A DNA stretch of 64,000 bases, taken from NCBI GenBank assembly GCA_963695155.1, contig CAVOGD010000007.1, positions 62,001 through 126,000 of the forward strand, read 5' to 3'. The stretch comes from SG8-30 sp963695155. Its GTDB lineage: Bacteria; Pseudomonadota; Gammaproteobacteria; Steroidobacterales; Steroidobacteraceae. The notes below the pieces were generated by a model that searched no databases, had not been told where the DNA came from, and was given only the letters and a program-made list of their open reading frames with translations. A program made the position numbers and the translations under genes. Shown piece after piece: positions 1 through 9,184 of this stretch; the first letter of the stretch is position 1; each line of letters starts with the position of its first letter.

Positions 1-980
1 AGTATGGGTTTCCCCATGAACAGATAGGCCTGGATCTTAGATGGGAGCGTGATCGCAAATAAGGCGGAATTTCGCAGATGCACAAGCAGCACATCCGCGA
101 AATCCAAGACGTGTCCAATCTCCGCCATGTCCATTCGCGGCAGGACAACAACGTTGCCCAGCCCATCCGCCTGCCGTCGCAGCGCGTCAAGCTCTGTGCC
201 GCCGCCAACAAGCACAAACTGCACCGAGCCCGCCTGTGGCCCAACGATTGCAGCAGCTGCGAGCACGGCCTCAAGCGCCTGAGCCTTGCCCATGTTGCCC
301 GCAAAAACGACGTTGAATCGATCCTTGAGGCGCGCTAGATCGACGCGGCACTCGCTGCTCCGCTGCGTCAGCGCGGTTTCATCGCACCAATTATGGATCA
401 GTCTGATCTTCGAAATCGGAACGCCGCGTTCGACTAACCGTGCAACAAACCCGGGCGACTGTGAAACGATGACCGTCGCTCGCCGGTAGACCCACTGCGC
501 AATCCGCCCAACCAGACCGATTATCCAACGGTTGTCTATCATTCCGGTCGATTGCAGGGTATCCGGCCAAAGATCCTGAATGTCATACACAAACGGGATT
601 CGGCGGAAAGACGCAATCAAGGATGCCGCCAGACCAACCGTTAGCGGAGGGTGGTACACGTATGCGACGTCCGGTTTGAATCGCGTGAGGATCCCGGCCA
701 GCGTCGAGCTGGCTGCAAAACTGACGTAGTTCAGCACCCTGCCGAGCGCGGATCCGTCATGGCTGGGGTACAGCGCCACCCTCAAAACGGGGATTCCGTC
801 CATCACCTCATGGCGCCGCCAGCGCACCCTGTAGCCGGCGTAGACCTTGCCCCCAGGATAATTCGGAAACCCAGTGATGACCTGCACTTCGTGGCCCGCA
901 TCGCGCAAGGCCTTGGCGAACAGCAGCCCCTTGAAGGTAGGTTCCGGATCAAACCACTGCGTGAGAATCAGGATCCGCAC
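1..980 (-). CDS. wbuB: WbuB-type GT4 glycosyltransferase (C-terminus cut by window edge)
   Basis: I translated the minus strand by hand: 326 codons are open from a GTG at 980 to the window edge, with no stop and no frameshift. The N-terminus reads VRILILTQWFDPEPTFKG, typical of WbuB-like family 4 glycosyltransferases. Other landmarks are GFPNYPGG, the YDIQDLWPD motif and the donor-site region VFAGNMGKAQ. The family transfers N-acetyl-L-fucosamine or a related amino sugar to a lipid-linked acceptor at the cytoplasmic face of the inner membrane. It starts 8 bases after the fnlC stop and is the last visible gene of the operon. Its place directly after the FucNAc synthesis genes suggests that it is the L-FucNAc/L-FucNAm transferase; this is inference. 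The start is not certain because no strong ribosome site precedes the GTG. Confidence 0.85.
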   Translation of the reverse strand, partial: MRILILTQWFDPEPTFKGLLFAKALRDAGHEVQVITGFPNYPGGKVYAGYRVRWRRHEVMDGIPVLRVALYPSHDGSALGRVLNYVSFAASSTLAGILTRFKPDVAYVYHPPLTVGLAASLIASFRRIPFVYDIQDLWPDTLQSTGMIDNRWIIGLVGRIAQWVYRRATVIVSQSPGFVARLVERGVPISKIRLIHNWCDETALTQRSSECRVDLARLKDRFNVVFAGNMGKAQALEAVLAAAAIVGPQAGSVQFVLVGGGTELDALRRQADGLGNVVVLPRMDMAEIGHVLDFADVLLVHLRNSALFAITLPSKIQAYLFMGKPI

Positions 981-988
981 GGAAGGAC

Positions 989-2122
989 TTAGTACTGCTT
1001 CCAGACCATGCGGCGGACGTAGTCCGTGTAGCTGTGGATGATGCGCACCACCTTGTCCGACACGTTGGGCATGCTGTAGTCGGCCACCTGCCGCAGCAAT
1101 CGGTCCTCGCCGCGCGGCTGGCTCTCCAGGATGGCCAGCCCCTGCAGCACCCGCTCCAGCTCCAGGCCGACCATCATCACGGCGGCCTCTTCCATGCCCT
1201 CCGGGCGCTCGTGCGCCTCGCGCAGGTTGAGCGCCGGGAAGTTGAGGATCGACGACTCTTCGTTGATCGTGCCGCTGTCCGACAACACCGCCCGCGGCCT
1301 CAGCTGCAGCCGGACGTAGTCGCTGAACCCAAGCGGCTTGAGCAGTCGCACCAGCGGGGTCGAACGACGCTCCTGTCGCATCGATGCGCTTCTGCGTGCG
1401 CGGGTGGGTGGAGACGATCACCGGCAGGCCGTAGTGTCTGCGCAAGCGGTTCGAGCACCGCCACCAGTTTGGCGAAGTTGCGCTCGGAATCGATGTTTTC
1501 TTCGCGGTGCGCGCTGACCACGAAGAAGCTGGCCGACTCCAGGCCCAGCCGGGCCAGCACATCGACGCATCGATCTCGGCCCGGTAGTGGTCCAGCACCT
1601 CGCACATCGGGCTGCCGGTCTTGATCACCAGGTCGGGCGGCAGGCCCTCGCGCAGCAGATACTCGCGCGCGATGTCGCTGTAGGTCAGGTTGATGTCGGC
1701 CGTGTGGTCGACGATGCGGCGGTTGATCTCTTCCGGCACGCGCATGTCGAAGCAGCGGTTGCCCGCTTCCATGTGGAAGATCGGAATCTTGCGCCGCTTG
1801 GCCGGGATCACCGCCAGGCAGCTGTTGGTGTCGCCCAGCACCAGCATGGCATCCGGCCTCGCTTCCTGCCAGCACCGGTCCACCGCGATGATCACCTTGC
1901 CGATGGTCTCGGCGCCGTTCTGCGCCGGCCGCTTCGAGAAAGTGATCCGGCTTGCGAATGCCGAGATCGTCGAAGAAGATCTGGTTCAGCTCGTAGTCGT
2001 AGTTCTGCCCGGTGTGCACCAGCACGTGCTCGCAGTGCTCGTCGAGCTTCGCCATCACGCGCGACAGGCGGATGATCTCGGGCCGGGTGCCGACCACGGT
2101 CATGACCTTGCAGTTTCTTCAT
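989..2122 (-). pseudogene. fnlC: FnlC/WbjD UDP-L-FucNAc C2-epimerase, broken by several frameshifts
   Basis: WecB-like non-hydrolysing 2-epimerase. It should convert UDP-2-acetamido-2,6-dideoxy-L-talose to UDP-L-FucNAc, the last step of the pathway. The gene begins ATG at 2122, overlapping the fnlB stop (ATGA), with MKKLQ. An extra base at about 2106-2107 then shifts the frame before MTVVGTRPEIIRLSRVMAKL. Further shifts lie near 1920, 1570, 1440 and 1330. The conserved segments GDTNSCLAVIPAKRRKIP, FFVVSAHREEN and STHPRTQKRID appear in different frames, ending with KPLGFSDYVRLQL and a TAA at 989. The total span (about 378 codons) equals the family length, so nothing is deleted; only single-base indels interrupt it. 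Real inactivation or sequence error are both possible. Confidence 0.8.
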
Positions 2123-3240
2123 ATCAAACCTTGCGCGCGATACGTGTCGGGGCGGGCCCGGTCAAAGATCTCGTTGGCCCACAGCATGACGATCATTTCG
2201 TCCTCGCCGATGTTGGTGATGTCGTGCGTCCAGCCGGGCACGGTCTCGACGACCTCGGCTTGCGCCGCCGGTGTGAACAATTCGTAGCGTTCACCGGTCA
2301 CGATGTGGCGAAACCGAAAGCGCGCCCGGCCCTTGATCACCAGAAACTTCTCGGTCTTGCTGTGGTGGTAATGCCCGCCGCGGGTGATGCCCGGGTGCGC
2401 CGTGAAGTAGGAAAACTGCCCGCAGTCGGGCGTCTTGAGCATTTCCACGAACACGCCGCGCGGGTCGCCGTGCTCGGGCACCGCGTACCGAAACGTGTCC
2501 GGCGGCAGGTAGCTCACATAGGTCGCATACAGCGCGCGCAACAAGCCCGGCGCCCACGCGCTCGGTCACAAGCGTGGCGCGGCTGTCTCTGAACGACTCG
2601 ATCCGGGCGCCAACTCGCCCACCGTGGTCGTGTACTGGGGGCTGACAGCACAGTAGGTCTTGTCGCCGACTTCCCCATCCAGCATCCGCACGAAATCGCC
2701 AATCACATCGTCCACGTAGACCAGCGTCGACTGATGCGCCGGGTCGTTGATCTGAATCGGCAATCCGCGCGCGATGTTGTGGCAGAAGGTGGCGACCACC
2801 GAGTTGTAGTTGGGCTTGCACCATTTGCCGAACACATTGGGCAACCGGACAATTCGGGCGACGATCCCGCTACCGGGCACCGCGGCAAGCAACACCTGCT
2901 CAGCCGCATGCTTGCTGCTGCCGTAGGGGTTGTCCCGCTCGGCCTGAACGGATGAGGCGAAGATCACCAGCACCGGTCGCCCCGTGGTGCCTGCGACCTG
3001 ACCGATGGCATCGCACAATGCTCTCGTCAGATCGGTGTTCCCCGACACAAACTCTCGCGGGTCCTGCGGCCGGTTCACGCCCGCCAGGTGGAACACGCTT
3101 CGACTCCGGCCAGCAGTGCAGGCAGCTCGGTCGTGCGATTGTCGCGGGTGAAGGGAACGACCTCGACATCTCCCCGCTCGCCAAATGCGACGCAGGTTCT
3201 TGCCGATGAAGCCATCGGCGCCGGTGATCAGGACCTTCAA
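2119..3240 (-). pseudogene. fnlB: FnlB/WbjC bifunctional epimerase/reductase (CapF type), frameshifted
   Basis: NAD(P)-dependent short-chain sugar reductase with a C-terminal cupin. It acts on the FnlA product in UDP-L-FucNAc synthesis. The N-terminal Rossmann segment MKVLITGADGFIGKNL (TTG at 3240) is followed by a frame change near 3190, then FHLAGVNRPQDPREF, the catalytic-region YGSSKHAAEQ and VYVDDVIGDFVRMLDG in one frame. Two more indels lie near 2607 and 2553, where an apparent extra T turns an expected CTG-TTG into CTTGTTG. The cupin domain (GGHYHHSKTEKFLVIKG) is intact in the final frame and stops at 2119. Span 374 codons, as in CapF/WbjC (about 370). The three fnl genes overlap or nearly touch, so they are one transcription unit. 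Confidence 0.8.
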
Positions 3241-3243
3241 TGA

Positions 3244-4293
3244 CTACTCCAGCGGTGTTGCCGGCCGCCCGGCTATCAGGTCGCGGACAAACTCCAGCTT
3301 GAGCAACAGCTGCCTTCATGGCCTCCACATCCAGCCGCTGCGTGTTGTGCGAGTTGTAGTCCGCACTGTCTGAAATCCGCGTCTCGCCCTTCTCCACGAA
3401 CTTGTCGTAGTTCAGGTCGCGCAGATCCGGCGGCACCCGGAAGTAGTCGCCCAGGTCTTCGGCGCACGCCATCTCTTCGCGGCTCAGCAGCGCCTCGTAC
3501 AGCTTTTCGCCGTGGCGGGTGCCGATGACGTCGATCGGGTGATCGGGCTTGCCCATCAGCTGCGAGCAGCGCCTGCGCCAGCGTCTCGCACCGTGGCCGC
3601 CGGCGCCTTCTGCACAAAGATGTCGCCCGGCTCGCCATGCTCAAACGCATACAGCACCAGGTCGACCGCATCGTCCAGCGTCATCATGAAGCGCGTCATG
3701 CTCGGGTCGGTGATGGTAATCGGCTTGCCCGCCAGAATCTGCTCGACGAACAGCGGAATCACCGAGCCGCGCGAGGCCATCACGTTGCCGTAGCGCGTGC
3801 CGCAGATCACGTGTCGTCTGCTGCTGCGCGACTTGGCCACCATCACCTTTTCCATCATCGCCTTGCTGATGCCCATGGCGTTGATCGGATACACCGCCTT
3901 GTCGGTGCTCAGGCAGACCACGCGCTTCACGCCGCATGCTGATCGCGGCCTCCAGCACATTCTCGGTGCCCAGCACGTTGGTCTTCACCGCCTCCATCGG
4001 ATGGAACTCGCACGACGGCACCTGCTTGAGCGCCGCGGCGTGAAAGACGTAATCGACGCCGCGCATGGCGACTCAGCACGCGCTGATAGTCGCGCACATC
4101 GCCAATGTAGAACTTGAGCTTGGGATCGTTGTAGCGCTTGCGCATGTCGTCCTGCTTCTTCTCGTCGCGACTGAAGATGCGAATTTCGCATAGGTCCGAC
4201 TCGCAGAAAGCGCCGAAGCACGGCAGTTGCCGAAGGAACCCGGTGCCGCCGGTGATCAATAAGCGTACCGGTCAGTCGCGTTATACGCGTCAT
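3244..4293 (-). pseudogene. fnlA: FnlA/WbjB UDP-GlcNAc 4,6-dehydratase/5-epimerase, frameshifted
   Basis: First enzyme of UDP-L-FucNAc synthesis: an extended SDR that dehydrates UDP-GlcNAc and epimerises it. ATG at 4293, nine bases after the wbuZ stop. Family landmarks are spread over several frames: the Rossmann region near 4250, IRIFSRDEKKQDDMRKRYND, YVFHAAALKQVPSCEFHPME, VVCLSTDKAVYPINAMGISK (the usual Y of YxxxK is replaced by M, as in WbjB relatives), GTRYGNVMASRGSVIPLF, GTRHGEKLYEALLSREEM and YNSHNTQRLDVE. Indels are apparent near 4235-4200, 4075, 3950, 3580-3556 and 3300. Span 350 codons against about 344 in WbjB. Very high similarity to the family remains between the indels. Confidence 0.8.
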
Positions 4294-4301
4294 GTTGTCT
4301 G

Positions 4302-5100
4302 TTACTCATTGCCCGTGTCGTGCCACGGCATGCAATGCCGATCCGCTCTGGGCCGTATTGGGTAATTGATCAAGCACGGCCTTGTAGGGCCCCTTGAACA
4401 CAAACAGACTGCCGGCCGCCGCACCACATCCACACCGCAGGCGCAAACAAGTGCCTCGAGATCCGCGATGGAGCCCGCTCCACCCAGCACGGTCAGCGGA
4501 ATGCTGATCGCCTTGCGTACGCGATCGCGCCAGACTCGAGGTCGTAGCCCTTCATCTGTCCGTCACGGTCAATTGAGTTTATGACAATCTCGCCGGCGCC
4601 CGCGGCTTTCGGCATCTGGCGCAACTCAATCGGTCACTTGCCGGTGCCTCGGTTGCATTGTGCGTCCAGACCTCGTAGCCCTCGGCCAAACAGGCCGCCC
4701 CTTTGCGAACGTCCAGCACAACCACCACGCTTTGGCTCCCGATCGCTTCCGCGGTCCTGGCGAGACCAACGACGGCTTCGTCGACGGCTGCCGAACTCAG
4801 CGCGACCTTTTCGACGCCGAGGCCGAGATCTGCTTGGCCTGCTCGACCGTACGGACGCCGCCGCCGTAGCACAGCGGCATGCGGCATTCGGCGGCCAGGT
4901 GCTGGATCATCTTGTAGTTGGGCCGGCGCCGCACATTGTCGCGTCGATGTCCAGCACGCCAGCTCATCAGCCTCCTTCTCGTTGAAGATCTTGACTGCAT
5001 TGATCGGGTCACCAACGTACTTGCCATCTTTGAAGCTAACCGTCTTGACAAGCCCCTTGTCACGAACCAGCAGACACGGGATGATTCTCGGGCGCAGCAC
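4302..5100 (-). pseudogene. wbuZ: WbuZ/HisF2-like cyclase subunit of the sugar amidotransferase, frameshifted
   Basis: HisF-family (beta/alpha)8 barrel. In amino-sugar loci HisF2 with HisH2 supplies ammonia to the WbuX/LfnA amidotransferase. It starts GTG at 5100, two bases after the wbuY stop, with LRPRIIPCLLVRDKGLVKTV and FKDGKYVGDPINAVKIFNEK. Later segments in other frames are CRMPLCYGGGVRTVEQAKQI, KVALSSAAVDE, EIVINSIDRDGQMKGYD and VLGGAGSIADLEALV. It ends with LINYPIRP and a TAA at 4302. The span is 799 bases (not a multiple of 3), so at least one uncompensated indel exists. Indels are visible near 4975, 4600, 4420 and 4370. This is not the histidine-pathway HisF, because no other his genes surround it. 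Confidence 0.78.
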
Positions 5101-5102
5101 GG

Positions 5103-5717
5103 CTAGAGGTCCGCGAAGTTCTTCAAGAGTTGTGCGCCGCAATGGTGGCTCTTTTCGGGGTGGAACTGAACGCCGAATACGTGGTCAACGTTCACTGCAC
5201 TCGCAAACGAACCACCATACCTCGTGATCGCGATGACGGATGTCGCGGCGGTGGCTGCGAAGTAGTACGAGTGCAGGAAATAGAATCGTGCATCTTGCTC
5301 GAGTTCTCGGAACAAGGGCGTAGGTCGGGGTGGCTCTACGTCATTCCACCCCATGTGAGGCAGAGGCGTCGGTTGCGGCAAGGACTCGGCTTCGAATTTC
5401 CGCACGTGTCCGGGTACCCAACCCAGACCGGCGCGTGAGCCTTCTTCGCTGCTGTGTCCGAGCATCTGCATCCCTACACATATGCCGAGTATCGGCACCC
5501 GCCCCCGCAGCACCATCTCTTCGACCGGGCCACGCATGCCCGAGGCTTCGAACACTCCGATCGCATGATCAAACGAGCCCACGCCTGGCAGGATCAGCTT
5601 GCTTGCACCGCGCAGCTCCGCCGGCGTGCGTGCCACCGTCACCGGAATGTCCAGGCGCTTGTAAACATTCTGGAAAGCGAGCACGTTGCCCAGCCCGTAG
5701 TCGATGATGGAAATCAA
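5103..5717 (-). CDS. wbuY: WbuY/HisH2 glutamine amidotransferase subunit
   Basis: Class I glutaminase, 204 residues, intact. It should release ammonia from glutamine for the acetamidino-sugar amidotransferase. Features: start ISIIDYGLGNVLAFQNVYKR; oxyanion strand ILPGVGSFDHA; nucleophile elbow GICVGMQMLG with the catalytic Cys; and the His/Glu pair in FGVQFHPEKSH near the C-terminus. The ATG overlaps the wbuX stop by four bases and the stop is two bases before wbuZ, so the three subunits are translationally coupled. HisH of histidine synthesis has the same fold; the context (wbuX before it, no his genes) points to the sugar pathway. Confidence 0.88.
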   Translation of the reverse strand: MISIIDYGLGNVLAFQNVYKRLDIPVTVARTPAELRGASKLILPGVGSFDHAIGVFEASGMRGPVEEMVLRGRVPILGICVGMQMLGHSSEEGSRAGLGWVPGHVRKFEAESLPQPTPLPHMGWNDVEPPRPTPLFRELEQDARFYFLHSYYFAATAATSVIAITRYGGSFASAVNVDHVFGVQFHPEKSHHCGAQLLKNFADL

Positions 5718-6850
5718 CGGAATAATCTCCGCTCCATACCAAAGCGTTGCATCACACTCGCGCCCAGACCGATCAGCCAGCGTTTGTTCTTGTAGTCCCG
5801 ATAGGTCTTGTTCGGCCCGTCGAAGATCTGACGTAGCTCGTCCACGGAAAGATCGAGCTTGTTTGCCACGTACTCGAACTCCTGGCTCAGGAAGTGCTCG
5901 TCCATCTCGGGCTTGGCAAGGCGATCCAGCGCTTCGTCGCGCGTCATCTGGCCTGTCATGATCAGGCTCGAAAAGTGCGCCCGGCGTTTGTGGTAGCCGA
6001 ACTTGCGCGGCATCCAGTAGTCCTCGTAGAAGCGTGTGAAGCGCGATTCATGGTGCTTGTGCTGAAACTTCTGCCAGCCGAACCGGCTTGCAAGCGTCTG
6101 CTCGGCCTCGCGCTTGACGTAAGGAACGAGGTTCAGCGGCTTCACGACTTGCATACCCAGAAGGCGCTGGTAGAGAATCTTGTACACAAGGATGTCGACC
6201 AGCGGGAACGTCTTGAGAGGGCGCTTGCCGAACTTGGCGTGAATGTCGCGAATGAGCGTCGTGTCGATGCCAGGGTAGCCGCCCCACTCCTCGGGTTCGC
6301 GACAACACTCGGTCGAGTAATTTGAGCCGGTCAGCACATGCTTGATGCGGTGCTTGCGAGCAAACTGGTACAGGGCCGAGAAGAACGCCGCGTCTTGCGG
6401 TATGTCCTGATCCGAGATCTGGGAGCGTAGGAAGGTGACCTGCAGGTCTTTCATCTCCTCCCAGTCCACCACCTCGGTGTAAAGGTCCAGCCCCAGGCCA
6501 TTGACCAGCTTCTCAATGTTGCCGACCGCCTGGTCCGTGTTCCACCCCGCATCGACGTGGAACAACAGCGGCCGAAGGCCCATGACTTCCTTGGCCACGT
6601 ACGCTGTATAGGAGCTGTCAAGTCCGCCGCTCAGGCCGATGATACAGTCGAAATCATGCTCTTTGCGTACGCTACGGATTGCCTCCGCCAGGGCCTGCAC
6701 CCGCGACGGATCCGCGATATCGGCCTGCCAACCCGGCTTAAGTCTTGTTTCGAAATTGACGCAATAGTCGCACTTGTCACCCGAGTCGAATTGGATGCCG
6801 GGGTCCGACGTATCCATGATGCAGACACGGCAGATTTGATACGGCTTCAT
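5714..6850 (-). CDS. wbuX: WbuX/LfnA/WbpG N-acetyl sugar amidotransferase
   Basis: 378-residue ATP-dependent amidotransferase with an intact PP-loop, GLSGGLDSSYTAYVAKEVMG, near residues 85-105. N-terminal paired cysteines (CRVC and CDYC) look like a zinc site. Conserved family blocks are LTGSNYSTECC, YPGIDTTLIRDIH and KFGYHKRRAHFSS. The family turns an N-acetyl group into an acetamidino group using ammonia from a HisH/HisF pair. LfnA (P. aeruginosa O12) and WbuX (E. coli O145) do this on L-FucNAc; WbpG acts in a mannuronic-acid pathway. The start at 6850 (MKPYQICRVC) is chosen because family members begin there; the frame stays open for 35 codons upstream. The neighbouring fnlABC genes favour L-FucNAm; the exact substrate is inferred. 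Confidence 0.88.
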   Translation of the reverse strand: MKPYQICRVCIMDTSDPGIQFDSGDKCDYCVNFETRLKPGWQADIADPSRVQALAEAIRSVRKEHDFDCIIGLSGGLDSSYTAYVAKEVMGLRPLLFHVDAGWNTDQAVGNIEKLVNGLGLDLYTEVVDWEEMKDLQVTFLRSQISDQDIPQDAAFFSALYQFARKHRIKHVLTGSNYSTECCREPEEWGGYPGIDTTLIRDIHAKFGKRPLKTFPLVDILVYKILYQRLLGMQVVKPLNLVPYVKREAEQTLASRFGWQKFQHKHHESRFTRFYEDYWMPRKFGYHKRRAHFSSLIMTGQMTRDEALDRLAKPEMDEHFLSQEFEYVANKLDLSVDELRQIFDGPNKTYRDYKNKRWLIGLGASVMQRFGMERRLFR

Positions 6851-6906
6851 CGAGCTTTCAGTTCCAGTTGCCCGCCAACGATTGGCAAGATCATGGCATC
6901 CTACAT

Positions 6907-7843
6907 TCAATTTCCAGAATTGCCACGAGGCCGCGCTTCCCGGACGTGCGGGCACTGCCGGTGCCAGAGGAGGATGATGGCCCTAGGCCGCTGGTTCTCT
7001 TCTAGACGCGCACGCACGAGCAACTGCCGATATTCAGACGTATAAGGCAGGCGCAGCTGCCCGGGCCGTCCCAATATCCTCTTGACCACGCCCTTTGCAG
7101 TGTGGATACAGCCGTCTATCCTTCTGCGCTCCAACCGAACAACCTCAAACCCGGCCTCCCGCAGGAAGCCCCGCAGGTGAGCTTCTCCCGCGAACACAAG
7201 ATGGTCCGGCACACCCAGCTCGTCCGGAAATTCTTGTCTGTCGGTCAAATCCGACAGATTCCCAGTTTCCATGAAGATCTCTCCACCCGGCTTGAGCACG
7301 GCTTTCACATCCTCAAGGAACGACCTAAAGTCCGGGATATGCGAAAAAACATCGATGAATGAAACGACTTGCACCTTGTCATGCGACCTGTGAAGGTAGT
7401 CTTCAATGACGGTGAGACCCCGCCGCCGAGCCGCCTCGGCCTTGACATGCATCGGTTCCAGACCCTCGATCCGGCTACCCGGCGGCGAAAGGCTGTCAAC
7501 CGCTTCCATCACCTCCCCGTATCCGGACCCCCACATCGAGCCACGAAATGCTCTCCCGTCGACTCCAAAGGTCCCTGAAGAAGTCTCCGAGAATGGACTT
7601 GTAACGCCTGATCTTCGCACTGACGCGCCTCGCTGATACGTCCAGCCGGTTGGCTGACTCGCCATGCACCCCCAGCCTGACCGCGCGATTGACCAAATCC
7701 AGCGTAGGCCGCGGGTTCACATAGATTAAAGAACACGATTTGCAGCGAACCACGCTGAATCCCAATTCAACGGACCAAGGAACAAACTCACTCCTGCTGC
7801 AAAACGGGCAATCGATAAACTCCAGACTCGTGTGTTCCATCAT
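6907..7843 (-). pseudogene. Class I SAM methyltransferase with N-terminal zinc ribbon, one frameshift
   Basis: The N-terminal part (ATG 7843 or 7840, overlapping the upstream glycosyltransferase stop) has CPFC and CKSC pairs, a zinc-ribbon arrangement found in sugar C- or O-methyltransferases. It reads to SISWLDVG and then shifts. The rest (GYGEVMEAVDSL, LEPMHVKAEAARRRG, VVSFIDVFSHIPDFRSFLED, AVLKPGGEIFMETGN) is in the next frame and ends at 6907. The break is at a run of five C (7528-7532) where four would give the SAM-binding motif WLDVGSGYGE in one frame, so a +1 homopolymer indel is the simplest explanation. The product would methylate a sugar or lipid-linked intermediate. The acceptor is unknown. 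Confidence 0.75.
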
Positions 7844-9058
7844 CGCGCCGCGCCTTGTCTCTGCACTGCCGACTTCCCTTGGTCATTGAAACGAAGTGTC
7901 CTGTCAATCAGGCGATTCCAGTCCAACTGCTCCTCTGCCACCTTCATTGCCCCCTTCGCCATCTGTGCCATGCGCGCCGGGTCTCCAACGACGCTCTCTA
8001 TCGGCCGCGGCCAATTGGTCGGCTTGGATGTCGCTCGCAGGGAGAATGATGATGTTCTCCTCGGCATTCAGGTAGGAGATATCCTGTGACCCGACATCGC
8101 CTACGATGAGCGGCAACCCTGCCGCAATCGCCTGTTGCCACATGATCGATTGGCTGGCGGGAAATACCGCAAGATCCGCCATATCCAGGTACCGGTAGAC
8201 ATCCTCCGGCCTTAGCCAGCCGGTGAAGCGAATGTTGTCGCGATCCTTGGCGATTTCTCCCAGGTAGTCGCGATACGTTCGCTCTGTCCCGCTCGAATCG
8301 CCGATGACGAACACAGTCAACGGATACTGAGGCAGCTTTCTAACCGCCTCGAATAGCACTTCGGTTCGCCTATTCGAGGTCAACTTGCCACCGGTAAAAA
8401 TGATCAACTGCTCTTCCGAGATACCCAGCTCACACCGCAAGGCTTCCCCTGCACGTTGCTCCCTAATGCTTCTACATAAGTCCATGTCCGCACCCAGAGG
8501 CAACACCTCCATTTCAGACAATGGCACCTTGTAGACTTCGTGAAGAAACGTCGCACTCGCTGGAACGACCGGAAAGATCCTGCTCAGATGTGGTCGCGCC
8601 TGATCCAGAAATTTCTTTCTCAACACTCCGTGCAGAATCTTGAGAGACAGCCAGTTCTTGCCGGAGTTGCTGTAGTCGGCGTGATAATCCAGGATCATCC
8701 TGCACTGCGGATGTTTCTTCACGTGAGCAATTGCTTCGGGAAGATTCGGCATGATGTCATGAACGAATATCAGATCCGGATCCGTATCCTCCAGAATGCC
8801 CTCAATTCTTGTATAGGCCCGAAGACGGTTCAGTAGGTTGTAGCGGTAAGGCAGCTTGATGATGGTCGCTCCGTTATCTTGAAACGTCCTGCCACACCTC
8901 GCATCATCGTATTGATCGTTGTAGTACTCGAAGATGGATTCAAATGTCGACGTGATGACCGTCACACGGTGCCCATGCTTGACGTAGTACTTGACAAGCA
9001 GGTTCTCCTGGAATTCCAGCGATCGATCGTAGAATTCACAGAGCATCACGATATTCAT
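7840..9058 (-). pseudogene. GT4 glycosyltransferase, one frameshift near the C-terminus
   Basis: Family 4-like glycosyltransferase of about 400 residues. ATG at 9058: MNIVMLCEFYDRSLEFQENL. The N-terminal acceptor domain contains FVHDIMPNLPEAIAHV and ILDYHADYSNSGKNW. The C-terminal donor domain contains LIIFTGGKLTSNRRTEVLFE, FVIGDSSGTE, WLRPEDVYRYLDMADLAVFP and GLPLIVGDVGSQD. After SDIQADQLAA the frame breaks (about 8003-8012). The natural end, IESVVGDPARMAQMAKGAM to a TGA at 7840, lies in another frame. Only the last helices are lost, so activity might survive if the indel is real. It probably adds one residue of the repeat unit. Donor and acceptor cannot be told. Confidence 0.75.
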
Positions 9059-9184
9059 ATGTTGCTGTTCATTCGGCCAATGCTCCGGTCATGACGGACG
9101 GCAATCGGTCGAGGTACCTCGAAGAGCCGAGTCGATTTGTCGAATCTGGCCGACACAACTTTCGGCTTTGCGTCAACCTCGTCG

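Noticed and set aside
4302..5717. Histidine biosynthesis genes hisH and hisF
   Set aside because: No other his genes; they touch the sugar amidotransferase and fnl genes, so they are the dedicated HisH2/HisF2-type pair.
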